From CAWANF01 sp963783355 (GTDB taxonomy: Bacteria; Bacteroidota; Rhodothermia; Balneolales; DATFMH01): a DNA stretch of 64,000 nt. How positions within the stretch are numbered: position 1 is the stretch's first letter; every line of letters starts with the position of its first letter. The stretch is taken from contig CAWANF010000011.1 of the NCBI GenBank assembly GCA_963783355.1, positions 62,001 to 126,000 on the forward strand. The letters run 5' to 3'. Below the pieces are notes generated by a model. It was given only the letters and a program-made list of their open reading frames with translations, was not told where the DNA came from and did not search any database. Positions 1 to 9,127 of the stretch are shown piece after piece. Both the position numbers and the translations under genes were made by a program.

Positions 1-1179
1 TACCCTGGTTAACAGTATAGTCCGTGTTCGTATTCAAACCGAAATGAACATATTTTCCTACGGCCTGGTCTATAGAACCATTCATTGCATACCGGTTGAA
101 TTGCTGTGTAGGAATCAGGGACTGATCCGTATAATAGTTCAGGCCAAAGTTGTAGCTGCCTGTTGCAGTACCACCTGAAATATTGAAGTTTTGATTCATT
201 ACAGCCGCATTTGGTCTGTAAAACAACTTCTGCCAATTGGTATTGATACTGTTGTTTTCGTCAGGACCGTTTGTATACTGACCGGCAGTTTTGCGAAGGG
301 CAATAAATTGCGGGCCGTTCATCATGGGGTAATATGAAAATATTTTCTTTACCCCATAGTAGCTATTGTAACTTATTTTCGCTTTTTGTCCTTGTTGACC
401 TTTAAAGGTATCTATAATTATAACACCATTTGCTCCGCGGGAACCGTAAATAGCGGTTGCGGAGGCATCTTTCAGGATATTTATACTTTTGATTTCGTCC
501 GGGTTAATATCGCTGAGGGAACCACCAAAAGGAATACCATTAAGCACAATTAAAGGATCATTGCTGGCATTCAATGAACGGGTTCCGCGAATGCGGATTT
601 GCATGGTTGCTCCCGGTTTAGAATCCGTTTGAGATATCTGCACCCCCGGCAAACGTCCCTGCAAGGCACTCGATATATTAGAAGCAGGCACCTGCCGGAT
701 CTTATCACTGCTTATTGAAACAACAGACCCTGTAACCGCTTCCTTGCGTTGGGTACCGTAACCGATAACGACCAATTGTTGTCCGCTAATAGCCTGTTCT
801 TCCAATTTAACATTAATTACGGATCTGCCGTTGATAGGAACCAACTGTGTTGTGTAGCCTATATACGAAAACACCAGTGTATCATTAGCAGACGGAACAA
901 CCAACGAATAACTACCTTTCGTATCCGTAGCTGCTCCCGTAGTGGTACCTTTTAAAACAACGTTCACCCCCGGAAGAGGTTCTCCGGTAGTGGCATCCGT
1001 AACTTTTCCTGTTATCGATAGTTGAATTTGATTCAAAGCGCTTCCGGGATTGGGTCCCAAAAAATCAAGGATGATGCTCTTGCTCCGTAAACAGCAGATG
1101 TGCTACTTACCAGCACTCCCACCATTAACAGGAGCATCCCCCCCCATATATTTTGTTTCTTTTTTATCATATGCTTCAT
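1..1179 (-). CDS. SusC/RagA-type TonB-dependent outer-membrane receptor, N-terminal part, frameshifted
   Basis: This is the N-terminal third of a large outer-membrane importer of glycans; the gene continues past the left edge. A signal peptide beginning at 1179 (MLLLMVGVLV core) is followed, in a different frame, by the carboxypeptidase-regulatory-like domain (GKVTDATTGEPLPGVNVV, about 1015-960) and the TonB plug (QVPASNISSALQGRLPGVQI, then IYGSRGANGVIIIDT near 450-400). The frame changes between about 1035 and 1100; the most economical cause is one base missing in the six-A run at 1059-1064. The signal-peptide frame hits a stop at 1032-1034. It is divergent from the lacI-GH3-transporter operon, so it probably imports xylan or xyloglucan oligosaccharides. 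Substrate is inferred from neighbours only. A SusD partner would be expected beyond the edge. Confidence 0.88.
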
Positions 1180-1807
1180 TTGCAGCCTCTAATTATTTGA
1201 GGATTTTGTAATCTTTGATTTGTAAAAAGCCTGAACTAAAAGCCCTTTCAGTGTATATCATTCACTTTTTGGATATACAACTATTAGACTTATCCGTACC
1301 TAACCTTACAGATTTCATTGAACAATTTTTTTTGTTTTTACTGAGATCTGTTTTGTGAAATTCGGGTACAAAAGTCAGGTTATTTTAGTCCAGATCCCGA
1401 TATCCCTGAAAAAAGGAAAAATATCAGCATTACCATGCATTTGTTCGGTATCGTTAAATATACCATATGCGACCTTATTGTTTTTTTTAATCCTGGTTAA
1501 TAAAACAACAAATATAAAGCCGATACTCGACTTTATATTATTTTTACACACATACCAATTTCTCAGGTATGTATATTGTTGAATGTCTTTTGGTCTTTAG
1601 CCTCACATAAAAGTCCTGCACCTAACGATAGTATAATGTTAAGTACAAGATGTACCTTTATCTTTTATTTATATAAATCACGAATAACATTTGCCTTACA
1701 ATCAAAGCTATAAATATGTTTATCATGAATTTACGATTAAGCCAATTATTTAAACCTCAGACGAAACAATATAAAGCGTATAATATTTATGAAAGATAAA
1801 CCATAAA

Positions 1808-1821
1808 TGCAACCGATTGCA
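1808..1821. promoter_or_regulatory. LacI-family operator-like palindrome O1
   Basis: The sequence tgcaaccgattgca is a dyad (TGCAA-n-CG-n-TTGCA) with the central CG and AAnCGnTT core known for LacI/GalR-family operators. It lies 57 bases before the lacI ATG, so autoregulation or control of the divergent susC promoter is likely. Binding is inferred. Confidence 0.6.
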
Positions 1822-1865
1822 AAATTTATTTATATTTCTTTTATTAAGTGCATTATATACTAAAC

Positions 1866-1877
1866 GAAACCGATTTC
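1866..1877. promoter_or_regulatory. LacI-family operator-like palindrome O2, abutting the lacI start codon
   Basis: The sequence gaaaccgatttc matches GAAA-n-CG-n-TTTC, the same core as the site at 1808, and ends directly before the ATG at 1878. Centre-to-centre distance between the two sites is about 57 bases, which would allow a repression loop by a tetramer. It also argues that translation starts at 1878, not at the GTG at 1848. Confidence 0.55.
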
Positions 1878-2933
1878 ATGACAAAAGCGAAAGAAGTCAC
1901 AATATACGACATAGCAGATAAGCTAAATTTATCCGCCGCAACAGTCAGCAGGGCACTAAATGATCATTCCAGTGTTAGTGATTCGACCAAAAACCGGGTA
2001 TTTCAACTGGCTGAAGAAATGGGTTATCGTTCGAACAAATTTGCGAGCAACCTGCGTAGGCAAAGTTCACATACAATCGGTGTAATAGTACCCGGTCTTA
2101 ATAGTTATTTCATGCCTATGGTCCTGTCGGGCATGGAAAAAGTGGCAAATGATGCAGGATATAACATGCTTATTAGCCAATCTGATGAATCTGCAAGCAA
2201 AGAGGCAGCTAATTCACGTGCCATGTTTGAAAGTCGTGTTGACGGCCTCATGGTTTCTCTAGCTTACGATACGGAGGATTTTTCCCATTTTGATGCTTTT
2301 ATTAAGCGTAAAATACCGGTCATTTTCTTTGACCGCGTTCCTGAATATAAAAAAAGTATCTGTGTTGTAATCGATAACTATAAATCCGGGTATGAAGCTA
2401 CTTCCCACTTGATACAACAAGGATGCAAAAACATTGTTCATCTCACGGGAAATCTGATTCGGAATGTATACGCAGATCGCCTGAGGGGCTTCAAACAAGC
2501 ACTAACCGACAACAATATCCCTTTTAACAGCAATTCCATAATTATTTCGAATTTAACTGAGGAAGCGGGTATTGAATCGGCCCATAAAATACTAAAAATG
2601 AATCCGCGGCCTGATGGCATTTTTTCAGCTAATGATACCTGTGCGGCAAGTTGCATATTGACCTTAAAACAAAATAAGATACTTATTCCCAATGATATAG
2701 CTGTCGTTGGATTTAATAACGAGCCGGTTTCCAGGATGATTGAACCCAGCCTGACAACAATTGAATATCCGGCTCGTGAAATGGGTAGAATTGCAGCGAC
2801 AAATCTAATCAATCACCTGGAAGGAGCTTCCGATATCCATTCAACAAATACCATCATCCTTCGATCCGAATTGATCATTCGTGCGTCATCCCAGAAAAGC
2901 GTTTCCAAAAGAAAAGAAACGATAATTCGTTAA
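1878..2933 (+). CDS. LacI-family transcriptional regulator
   Basis: A sugar-responsive repressor or activator. Residues 6-50 form the LacI helix-turn-helix and hinge (VTIYDIADKLNLSAATVSRA, then LAEEMGYRSN); the rest is a periplasmic-binding-protein-like effector domain (TIGVIVPGLNSYF; GYEATSHLIQQGCKNIVHLTG; DGIFSANDTCA; VVGFNNEP). I chose the ATG at 1878 because it gives the normal family N-terminus; an in-frame GTG at 1848 would add ten residues and put operator O2 inside the gene. It is followed after 51 bases by the GH3 gene and then the transporter on the same strand, so it probably controls this operon and the divergent susC. Its effector is not readable from sequence; a xylo-oligosaccharide or hexuronate is the reasonable guess. 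Confidence 0.93.
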   Translation: MTKAKEVTIYDIADKLNLSAATVSRALNDHSSVSDSTKNRVFQLAEEMGYRSNKFASNLRRQSSHTIGVIVPGLNSYFMPMVLSGMEKVANDAGYNMLISQSDESASKEAANSRAMFESRVDGLMVSLAYDTEDFSHFDAFIKRKIPVIFFDRVPEYKKSICVVIDNYKSGYEATSHLIQQGCKNIVHLTGNLIRNVYADRLRGFKQALTDNNIPFNSNSIIISNLTEEAGIESAHKILKMNPRPDGIFSANDTCAASCILTLKQNKILIPNDIAVVGFNNEPVSRMIEPSLTTIEYPAREMGRIAATNLINHLEGASDIHSTNTIILRSELIIRASSQKSVSKRKETIIR

Positions 2934-2984
2934 GTCATTTTCAGGGCTTTTTGGATACTAACATTTAAATCAACCCACATCATC

Positions 2985-5696
2985 ATGGAAACTGATCAAC
3001 ATGAACATTCCGGCAAAAATCAAAACCCGGAAAAGCATCAACTGACAAGAAAAGCGTTTCTTCAAAAAAGCCTCGCATCGGCAGGTCTCCTGGCTTTAGG
3101 TAATCGCAAATTCATGTTTTTTTCGGATAATTCGTTAAATAATAGCGACCTTTCTGACATAAAAAAAAGAGTCAAAAAGCTGATTAAAAAAATGACTCTG
3201 AAAGAAAAAGTTTCACAGTTGCAAACAAATGCCCCTGCTATACCTCGCCTGGGTATCCCTAAATATGACTGGTGGAGTGAGTGCCTGCATGGCGTTGCCC
3301 GGGCCGGATTAGCAACATCATTCCCGCAAGCTATAGGGATGTCCGCTTCATGGAATACCGAATTGATGCATCAGGTGGCAACAGCCATTTCCGATGAAGC
3401 AAGGGCTAAACATCATGCTTTTGCAAAATGGGGTCTTCGAGAACGGTATACCGGACTTACTTTTTTTGCCCCGAATATCAATCTTGTACGGGATCCACGC
3501 TGGGGACGTGGACAGGAAACCTATGGTGAAGATCCTTTTTTAACCGGTCATATGGCCAAATGGTATATTAAGGGTTTGCAAGGCGATGACCCGAAATACC
3601 TGAAACTCGCAGCAACGTCTAAACATTTTGCAGCTTACAACGGTCCGGAACCTCTTCGGCATAAAATCAATGAAAATATAAGCGATTTTGATCTTTATGA
3701 CAGTTATTTGCCCGCTTTTGAGATAACCGTCAAAGATGCAAAAGTGGAATCCGTAATGTGTGCTTATAACAGCTTAAATGGATTACCCTGCTGTGGCAAT
3801 AATAAAATACTGGAATCAATACTCCGGGATGACTGGAAATTTGACGGATACATAGTGTCTGATTGCGGTGCTATAAGTGACTTCTATCGCAAAGGAGCGC
3901 ATGATGTTGTAAAAACGGCACCGAAAGCAGCCGCCCTGGGCCTTTCCAGCGGAACAGATCTAAATTGCGGAGATACCTACCAGCATCTTGAGGAATCGGA
4001 GTTAAAAAACCTGGTCAATGAACGAGAAATTAACAGGGCTCTGGAACGTTTATTCCTTACTCGATTCCGGCTTGGAATGTTCGATCCTTCGGAGAAAGTT
4101 CCCTATGCCCAAATCCCCTATTCCGTTGTTAACAGTGAAAAACACCAGGGATTAGCACTCAGAATGGCACGGGAATCCATCGTCTTGCTAAAAAATGAGC
4201 CGACTGGAAATGAAAACACGGAACCGGTTTTGCCACTTTCCAAAAAAATTAAATCGATTGCAGTCATTGGGCCTAATGCCAATGACGCTGAAACTCTTCT
4301 GGGGAATTATAATGGAACGCCACCGTCGATTATTACTCCTTTAGAAGGGATACGGCAAAAAGTTTCTTCAGATACCAGGGTTTATTATGCACAAGGCTCT
4401 GAAATGGCCGATGGTATAAACTACCTGACCCCTATTCCATCTGATGCATTAAAACCTTCAAAAGGAAATGGCAATGGTTTATATGCCGAATACTATGAAA
4501 ATGATGAATTTAAAGGAAAGCCGGTAAAACAAAGAATTGACGAAACAGTTGACTTTAAGTGGCTCTATAAAATACCGGTAAATGATAAACCGGCCGGTTC
4601 TTTTTCGATTCGCTGGACAGGCATGCTAACAGCTCCAAAATCAGGGGAATACACTTTAGGGATCAACTGTCATGGCTTTACCAAGATGATTTTCGATAAC
4701 GATGTTAAACTCGATGTCAAAAATCTTCGGCACAGAAGTTTTAAAGTTACGATGGAGGCAGGAAAAACCTATAACATCGAGCTGGATTATGCGAATTTTG
4801 GTCCTGCACCACAAGCACGTATTTTATGGAGTGTACCTGGTAAAAACCTTTTGGAAGAAGCGCGTGATGTTGCCAGGAAGGCCGATGCCGTTATCCTGTG
4901 CCTGGGTTTAAATTCCCATATGGAAGGTGAAGAGATGCCGGTCCATATTGATGGTTTTGAGGGCGGCGACCGGACAAAGCTTGATATCCCGGCTGCACAA
5001 CAAACATTAATGCAGGAAATTGTCAAACTGGGTAAACCTACCGTTTTGGTCCTTTTAAGTGGTAGCGCATTATCTTTCCCCTGGGCTAAAAATCATATTC
5101 CGGCAATTATTCAGGCTTGGTATGGAGGCCAGGCAGGCGGTACTGCGTTAGCTGATGTTCTATTCGGCGATTATAATCCTGCCGGCAGGCTGCCCCTCAC
5201 CTTCTACAAATCCGTTGATGATCTGCCTCCCTTCACTGACTACCGCATGAAAAACAGAACATATCGTTATTTTGAAGATATCCCTCAATATCCATTTGGT
5301 TATGGCCTCAGTTACACAAAATTCCAATATGATAACCTGGCGACACCATTAAAAATGGATGGAAACTCACCTGTGGAAATCAGCGTGGATGTCACAAATA
5401 CAGGAAATCGTGCTGGTGATGAGGTAGTACAGCTTTACATTAGTCACCTGGATTACAAGGGCACAAAGCCAATCAGGGCACTCAAGGGATTTTCCCGAAT
5501 AAGTCTCCGGCCGAGGGATAAAAGAACCGTAACTTTTCACTTGGATACTTCAGCTTTCTCACTGATCGATGATAAGGGGAAAGCAATCCGGCCTGCTGGT
5601 AGGACAGAAATAAGTGTAGGAGGAAAACAACCAGGTTTTTCTGGTGATCTTGATGCAAATACAACCGGAGTACTTACAAAAATACTAACTATCTAA
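2985..5696 (+). CDS. GH3 beta-glucosidase/beta-xylosidase with inserted PA14 domain
   Basis: An exo-acting glycosidase removing terminal beta-linked glucose or xylose. The 903-residue protein has an N-terminal Tat-like or Sec signal (LTRKAFLQKSL, a single-arginine variant of the twin-arginine pattern), a GH3 N-domain (residues ~60-370) with the nucleophile Asp293 in GYIVSDCGAI, a GH3 C-domain interrupted by a PA14 module (about 490-620, from YAEYYENDEF to ARILWS), and a C-terminal fibronectin-III-like domain (VTNTGNRAGDEVVQLYISH). The HGVARAG segment and PA14 insertion resemble the xylosidase/glucosidase branch of Bacteroidota GH3 enzymes. Its place between lacI and a hexuronate transporter in a xylan locus favours beta-xylosidase; the exact sugar is inference. 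Confidence 0.93.
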   Translation: METDQHEHSGKNQNPEKHQLTRKAFLQKSLASAGLLALGNRKFMFFSDNSLNNSDLSDIKKRVKKLIKKMTLKEKVSQLQTNAPAIPRLGIPKYDWWSECLHGVARAGLATSFPQAIGMSASWNTELMHQVATAISDEARAKHHAFAKWGLRERYTGLTFFAPNINLVRDPRWGRGQETYGEDPFLTGHMAKWYIKGLQGDDPKYLKLAATSKHFAAYNGPEPLRHKINENISDFDLYDSYLPAFEITVKDAKVESVMCAYNSLNGLPCCGNNKILESILRDDWKFDGYIVSDCGAISDFYRKGAHDVVKTAPKAAALGLSSGTDLNCGDTYQHLEESELKNLVNEREINRALERLFLTRFRLGMFDPSEKVPYAQIPYSVVNSEKHQGLALRMARESIVLLKNEPTGNENTEPVLPLSKKIKSIAVIGPNANDAETLLGNYNGTPPSIITPLEGIRQKVSSDTRVYYAQGSEMADGINYLTPIPSDALKPSKGNGNGLYAEYYENDEFKGKPVKQRIDETVDFKWLYKIPVNDKPAGSFSIRWTGMLTAPKSGEYTLGINCHGFTKMIFDNDVKLDVKNLRHRSFKVTMEAGKTYNIELDYANFGPAPQARILWSVPGKNLLEEARDVARKADAVILCLGLNSHMEGEEMPVHIDGFEGGDRTKLDIPAAQQTLMQEIVKLGKPTVLVLLSGSALSFPWAKNHIPAIIQAWYGGQAGGTALADVLFGDYNPAGRLPLTFYKSVDDLPPFTDYRMKNRTYRYFEDIPQYPFGYGLSYTKFQYDNLATPLKMDGNSPVEISVDVTNTGNRAGDEVVQLYISHLDYKGTKPIRALKGFSRISLRPRDKRTVTFHLDTSAFSLIDDKGKAIRPAGRTEISVGGKQPGFSGDLDANTTGVLTKILTI

Positions 5697-5720
5697 AATG
5701 TAGTATCAAAAAAACTAATA

Positions 5721-7028
5721 ATGAAAGCAGAAACTATTGCAAATAATTCAAGTGGTACATTAGCATCACCTAAAGGATATTTCAGATGGATCATTTGTGC
5801 TATCCTTTTCTTTGCCACAACTATAAATTATATAGATCGCCAGGTGATCGGAATTCTTGCTCCGGTTCTTCAAAAAGATATTGGCTGGAATGAAATAGAA
5901 TATGGATATATTGTTACCGCTTTCCAGGGAGCATATGCCATTGGGCTCCTTCTAATTGGACGTTTTATAGACAAAATTGGAACAAAATCCGGTTACTCTA
6001 TTTCAATGTTTGTCTGGAGCATCGCCGCAATGGGACATGCCCTTGTCCAAACGGTATTTGGTTTTGGGCTGGCTCGTTTCTTTCTTGGACTTGGAGAATC
6101 CGGCAACTTCCCTGCAGCTATAAAAGCTACAGCCGAATGGTTTCCCAAAAAAGAACGCGCATTTGCAACCGGTTTGTTTAATTCTGGTGCCAATGTTGGG
6201 GCTGTCATTGCCCCGCTTATTGTTCCATGGCTGACATTAACATGGGGGTGGCAGGAATGTTTCATATTTACCGGAGCACTGGGATTTATCGCATTGGCTC
6301 TCTGGCTTTGGATATACCAGGTTCCCGAAAAAAGCAAATGGGTTTCTAAAGAAGAATTACAATATATAAAAAGTGATCCTGTTGAAGATGAATCGGTAAA
6401 AATACCATGGCTGCGCCTGTTGAAACACCGTCAGACCTGGGCGTTTGTTGTCGGTAAATTTTTAACAGATCCTATCTGGTGGTTTTATCTTTTCTGGTTG
6501 CCTAAGTTCCTAAATGAACATTACAAATTGAACCTGGCACACCTGGGTCTGCCGTTGATAGTAATTTATACTATGACCAGTGTTGGAAGTATTGGCGGTG
6601 GATGGCTGTCATCAGTTTTTATAAGACACAACTGGAGTATTAATAAAGGTCGAAAAACCGCTATGCTTATTTGTGCAATTTGTGTGGTACCAATAATATT
6701 TGCATCTGTTGTTTCTGATCTTTGGCTGGCCGTTGGCCTAATTGGTCTGGCTGCTGCTGCTCATCAGGGCTGGTCGGCTAATTTGTTTACATTGGTATCT
6801 GATATGTTCCCAAACCGGGCCGTAGGTTCTGTTGTTGGGCTGGGGGGCATGGCCGGATCTATTGGAGGAATGCTCATAGCGACAGCAGCGGGTGTCATCC
6901 TGCAGGTAACCGGACATTACCTTTCATTATTTATCATTTCAGGTACTGTTTATTTAATTGCATTATTAATCATTCACTTTCTTGTACCTAACATGGAGCC
7001 TGCTCAGTTAGCCGAGGCAACAAAATAA
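5721..7028 (+). CDS. MFS transporter, ACS family, hexuronate (ExuT-like) permease
   Basis: A 435-residue inner-membrane symporter with about twelve transmembrane helices. The motifs INYIDRQVIGILAPVLQKD, the GRFIDKIGTKSG loop and ARFFLGLGESGNFPAAIK are those of the anion:cation symporter group that includes ExuT (galacturonate/glucuronate) and related uptake systems. It starts 24 bases after GH3, so it is in the lacI-GH3 operon. Import of glucuronate (or its 4-O-methyl form) freed by the nearby GH115 and CE15 enzymes is the natural role; this is inference from family plus context. No uronate catabolic genes (uxaC, uxuA/B, kdgK) are in the window. Confidence 0.9.
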   Translation: MKAETIANNSSGTLASPKGYFRWIICAILFFATTINYIDRQVIGILAPVLQKDIGWNEIEYGYIVTAFQGAYAIGLLLIGRFIDKIGTKSGYSISMFVWSIAAMGHALVQTVFGFGLARFFLGLGESGNFPAAIKATAEWFPKKERAFATGLFNSGANVGAVIAPLIVPWLTLTWGWQECFIFTGALGFIALALWLWIYQVPEKSKWVSKEELQYIKSDPVEDESVKIPWLRLLKHRQTWAFVVGKFLTDPIWWFYLFWLPKFLNEHYKLNLAHLGLPLIVIYTMTSVGSIGGGWLSSVFIRHNWSINKGRKTAMLICAICVVPIIFASVVSDLWLAVGLIGLAAAAHQGWSANLFTLVSDMFPNRAVGSVVGLGGMAGSIGGMLIATAAGVILQVTGHYLSLFIISGTVYLIALLIIHFLVPNMEPAQLAEATK

Positions 7029-7097
7029 ATTAAAGTTTCAAAGTATATTCAGTGATATTAACTATATGTTCTGTTCCGGCATATAGTTAATTCAGAA

Positions 7098-7144
7098 ATT
7101 TGTGAGTAATAAAAAGTAACCGACTCTTTTTATTACTCACAAAT
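7098..7144. terminator. 19-bp perfect inverted repeat, probable bidirectional terminator
   Basis: Arms 7098-7116 and 7126-7144 are exact reverse complements around a 9-base loop. The hairpin lies 70 bases after the transporter stop and between convergent units (transporter plus, GH10 minus). The arms are AT-rich with A5/T5 near the loop and no long T tract follows, so it is not a classical intrinsic terminator. Confidence 0.6.
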
Positions 7145-7352
7145 CTAATATCCGAACAACCGGTAGATATGACGGTTAGAAATTTGATTTCTATATGCAC
7201 TTCTTCCAACCAAAATGTTGATGAATAGCGCTCCTGCATAAATCCACAATATGTATGTTGTTGCTTCTGAAGACGAACAATGGAAATTCAATAGATAGAG
7301 GTAGGATTGGCCAGAAACGCTGGCACAATACAAAACATTATTGAAGCTTAAA

Positions 7353-7389
7353 GACTAAAGAAGCAGACTTAAAATCGGCTTCTTTAGTC
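7353..7389 (-). terminator. hairpin terminator downstream of the GH10 gene
   Basis: Arms gactaaagaagc (7353-7364) and gcttctttagtc (7378-7389) pair perfectly over 12 bases with a 13-base loop, 52 bases past the GH10 stop. The piece 7145-7352 between the two hairpins has a 62-codon minus-strand frame without recognisable features and I see no gene there. Confidence 0.6.
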
Positions 7390-7441
7390 CCAGTCTTGTT
7401 TAATCGTAATCCGCGAGTTTATAATCTAATAATTTGAAATA

Positions 7442-8584
7442 TCATCTCAGGCCCGTGTGAATAACAGAATAGAATGCCTTTTTAGGTTGATTATTTCTGT
7501 TGAATAATAAGGGATAATCAGTACGGCCGAAAATCGGGAAATTATTCTTCCACGATTGTTTATCATTCAAACCCCAAAATGTAATCCTGCTAATCTTATC
7601 TTTATTTTTCATAAACAGTTTAAAAAGGGAGGCATATCGATTCGCAAGCACTGTTTTAACCGAATCAGGCATTCCATTTTTATAGGGGTTCAAAGCGGCA
7701 TTATGACTAAAACGAATGGTAGGTGATGGATTATCATGATGTTTAGGGCTTGGCAAAACGCTAATATCCAACTCAGATATCATTACTTTAACCCCCAGCT
7801 TAGAAAATGCATCAATACTGGCCTGAACCTGGTTAAGTGACGGAGTATGAAGTGTCCAATGCCCCTGCATACCTACACCATCTATTTTAATGCCTTTTTT
7901 TTGCAGGTCTTTAACCAATCGGACTACACCATCCCTCTTCTCAGGCTTATACAAGTTGTAATCATTATAATAAAGCTGCACATTGGGATCGGCTTCATGG
8001 GCATATTCAAATGCTTTTTCTATATAATCTGGCCCGATAATTTTCAACCAATTGGAATCCCGTAGTTTCCCGGTTTCGGTAAGTGCTTCATTCACAACAT
8101 CCCAACCATTAATTCGTCCCTTATACCGGCCGACAACATGTTCAATATGGTATTTCATCCTCTTGAGTAATTCATCCCTTGTTACCGGTTTACCATCCTT
8201 ATTTTTAAATACCCATTTAGGAACCTGGTTATGCCAAACCAGGTTATGTCCTAAAATGAACATATGATTTTTAACTCCGAAATCTACATATTTGTCGGCG
8301 GGGCCAAAGTTAAATTTTTCCGGACCAGGCTGTACATTGCTCCATTTTAAAACATTTTCCGGACTAATTTGATTAAACTGTTCCTGAATTAATTTTATAT
8401 CTGATGGCCTGCGCCCTTCAATCTGTGCCCTGTCGATGGCAACTCCTACATAAAAATCTTTTTTAAATACATTTTTTAAAGATGGAACCGGCCGCACTGC
8501 CGTCAGGACTATAACCATTACAACTCCTGCAACCGAAGGTAATAACCACTTAATTCTTTTTTTGTTATATAGATTTCTTTTCAT
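7442..8584 (-). CDS. GH10 endo-1,4-beta-xylanase
   Basis: Hydrolyses internal beta-1,4 bonds of (glucurono)xylan. The 380-residue protein has a hydrophobic N-terminus (IKWLLPSVAGVVMVIVLTA, residues 11-29) serving as signal or membrane anchor, then a single GH10 barrel. Acid/base Glu166 is in WDVVNEAL and nucleophile Glu271 in VMISELDISV; the GHNLVWHNQVPKW and GMQGHW segments are also typical of GH10. No carbohydrate-binding module is present. It is transcribed alone on the minus strand between the transporter operon and the GH115-CE15 operon. Length is normal for a one-domain GH10 enzyme. Confidence 0.96.
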   Translation of the reverse strand: MKRNLYNKKRIKWLLPSVAGVVMVIVLTAVRPVPSLKNVFKKDFYVGVAIDRAQIEGRRPSDIKLIQEQFNQISPENVLKWSNVQPGPEKFNFGPADKYVDFGVKNHMFILGHNLVWHNQVPKWVFKNKDGKPVTRDELLKRMKYHIEHVVGRYKGRINGWDVVNEALTETGKLRDSNWLKIIGPDYIEKAFEYAHEADPNVQLYYNDYNLYKPEKRDGVVRLVKDLQKKGIKIDGVGMQGHWTLHTPSLNQVQASIDAFSKLGVKVMISELDISVLPSPKHHDNPSPTIRFSHNAALNPYKNGMPDSVKTVLANRYASLFKLFMKNKDKISRITFWGLNDKQSWKNNFPIFGRTDYPLLFNRNNQPKKAFYSVIHTGLR

Positions 8585-9127
8585 TTTTTTTCTCTTTAGG
8601 CTTACTAATGTTGTCTGCTCAAAGTACCATTCTCTGATTTTTGTGAAGATAGACTATAATTCTATTCTTTATGATAAATTTTTGCCCTCATATTTTCAAA
8701 TAATAAAATGAAACATGAGATATTTTGTTTTTATATATGATAATTATTGCCCCATATGAAACAATTTCCTGGTGTAATACCTGCACTCAAAAAGGCCCGA
8801 ATAAATCTTACCTATATTTAAATAACTGCAATATTGATACCATTACGTCAGGAACACACCAAACAAGAAGGCTCTTTGAAATTGAATATTTAGCAACGAG
8901 ATTTAATTAATGAAATGTTATAAAAAACGTACTTTTCTTTCGATATTTTTTGCCTTTATAATATCATTATTATAAAATACCAGAGTCATAATTTGCTTAT
9001 AGTTTGACAATATTTTTCTGTCGGTAAAACAATTAATCTCAGCCACCATTAGAATAGACTCAAGATGTACCCAAAGACCGATACTTTTCACAGTATATCT
9101 CAACAAATCGGACATAAAACCTTTGCC
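8585..9127. other. divergent promoter region between GH10 and GH115 genes
   Basis: About 540 bases of very AT-rich DNA with no supported gene; short frames on both strands have no recognisable features. It must contain the start sites of the two divergent units. One possible -7 box for GH10 is listed separately. I found no LacI-type palindrome here. Confidence 0.5.
8620..8626 (-). promoter_or_regulatory. possible -7 box (TACTTTG) for the GH10 gene
   Basis: Minus-strand TACTTTG lies 36 bases before the GH10 ATG and equals the box found before both FKBP genes in this window. No good TTTG -33 box sits at the right distance, so this is only suggestive. Confidence 0.3.

Larger units (their letters stand above)
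1180..1877. other. divergent intergenic region between susC and lacI
   Basis: About 700 bases of AT-rich DNA hold no convincing gene. A 75-codon open frame at 1355-1582 lacks any recognisable feature and I leave it out. The region must carry the divergent promoters of the receptor gene and of lacI, and the two LacI-type palindromes listed separately lie at its right end. I could not place a confident -7/-33 promoter for the receptor. Confidence 0.6.

Noticed and set aside
1355..1582. 75-codon open frame in the susC-lacI intergenic region
   Set aside because: AT-rich, no recognisable motif and no supporting upstream signal; it occupies the expected divergent promoter region.
2891..3060. Two GAAAAGCGTTTC-like sequences resembling LacI operators
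   Set aside because: They lie inside coding sequence of lacI and GH3, and their symmetry is weaker than the sites before lacI; probably chance.
7145..7333. 62-codon minus-strand frame between two hairpins
   Set aside because: Sits between terminators of convergent operons; no family resemblance I can defend.
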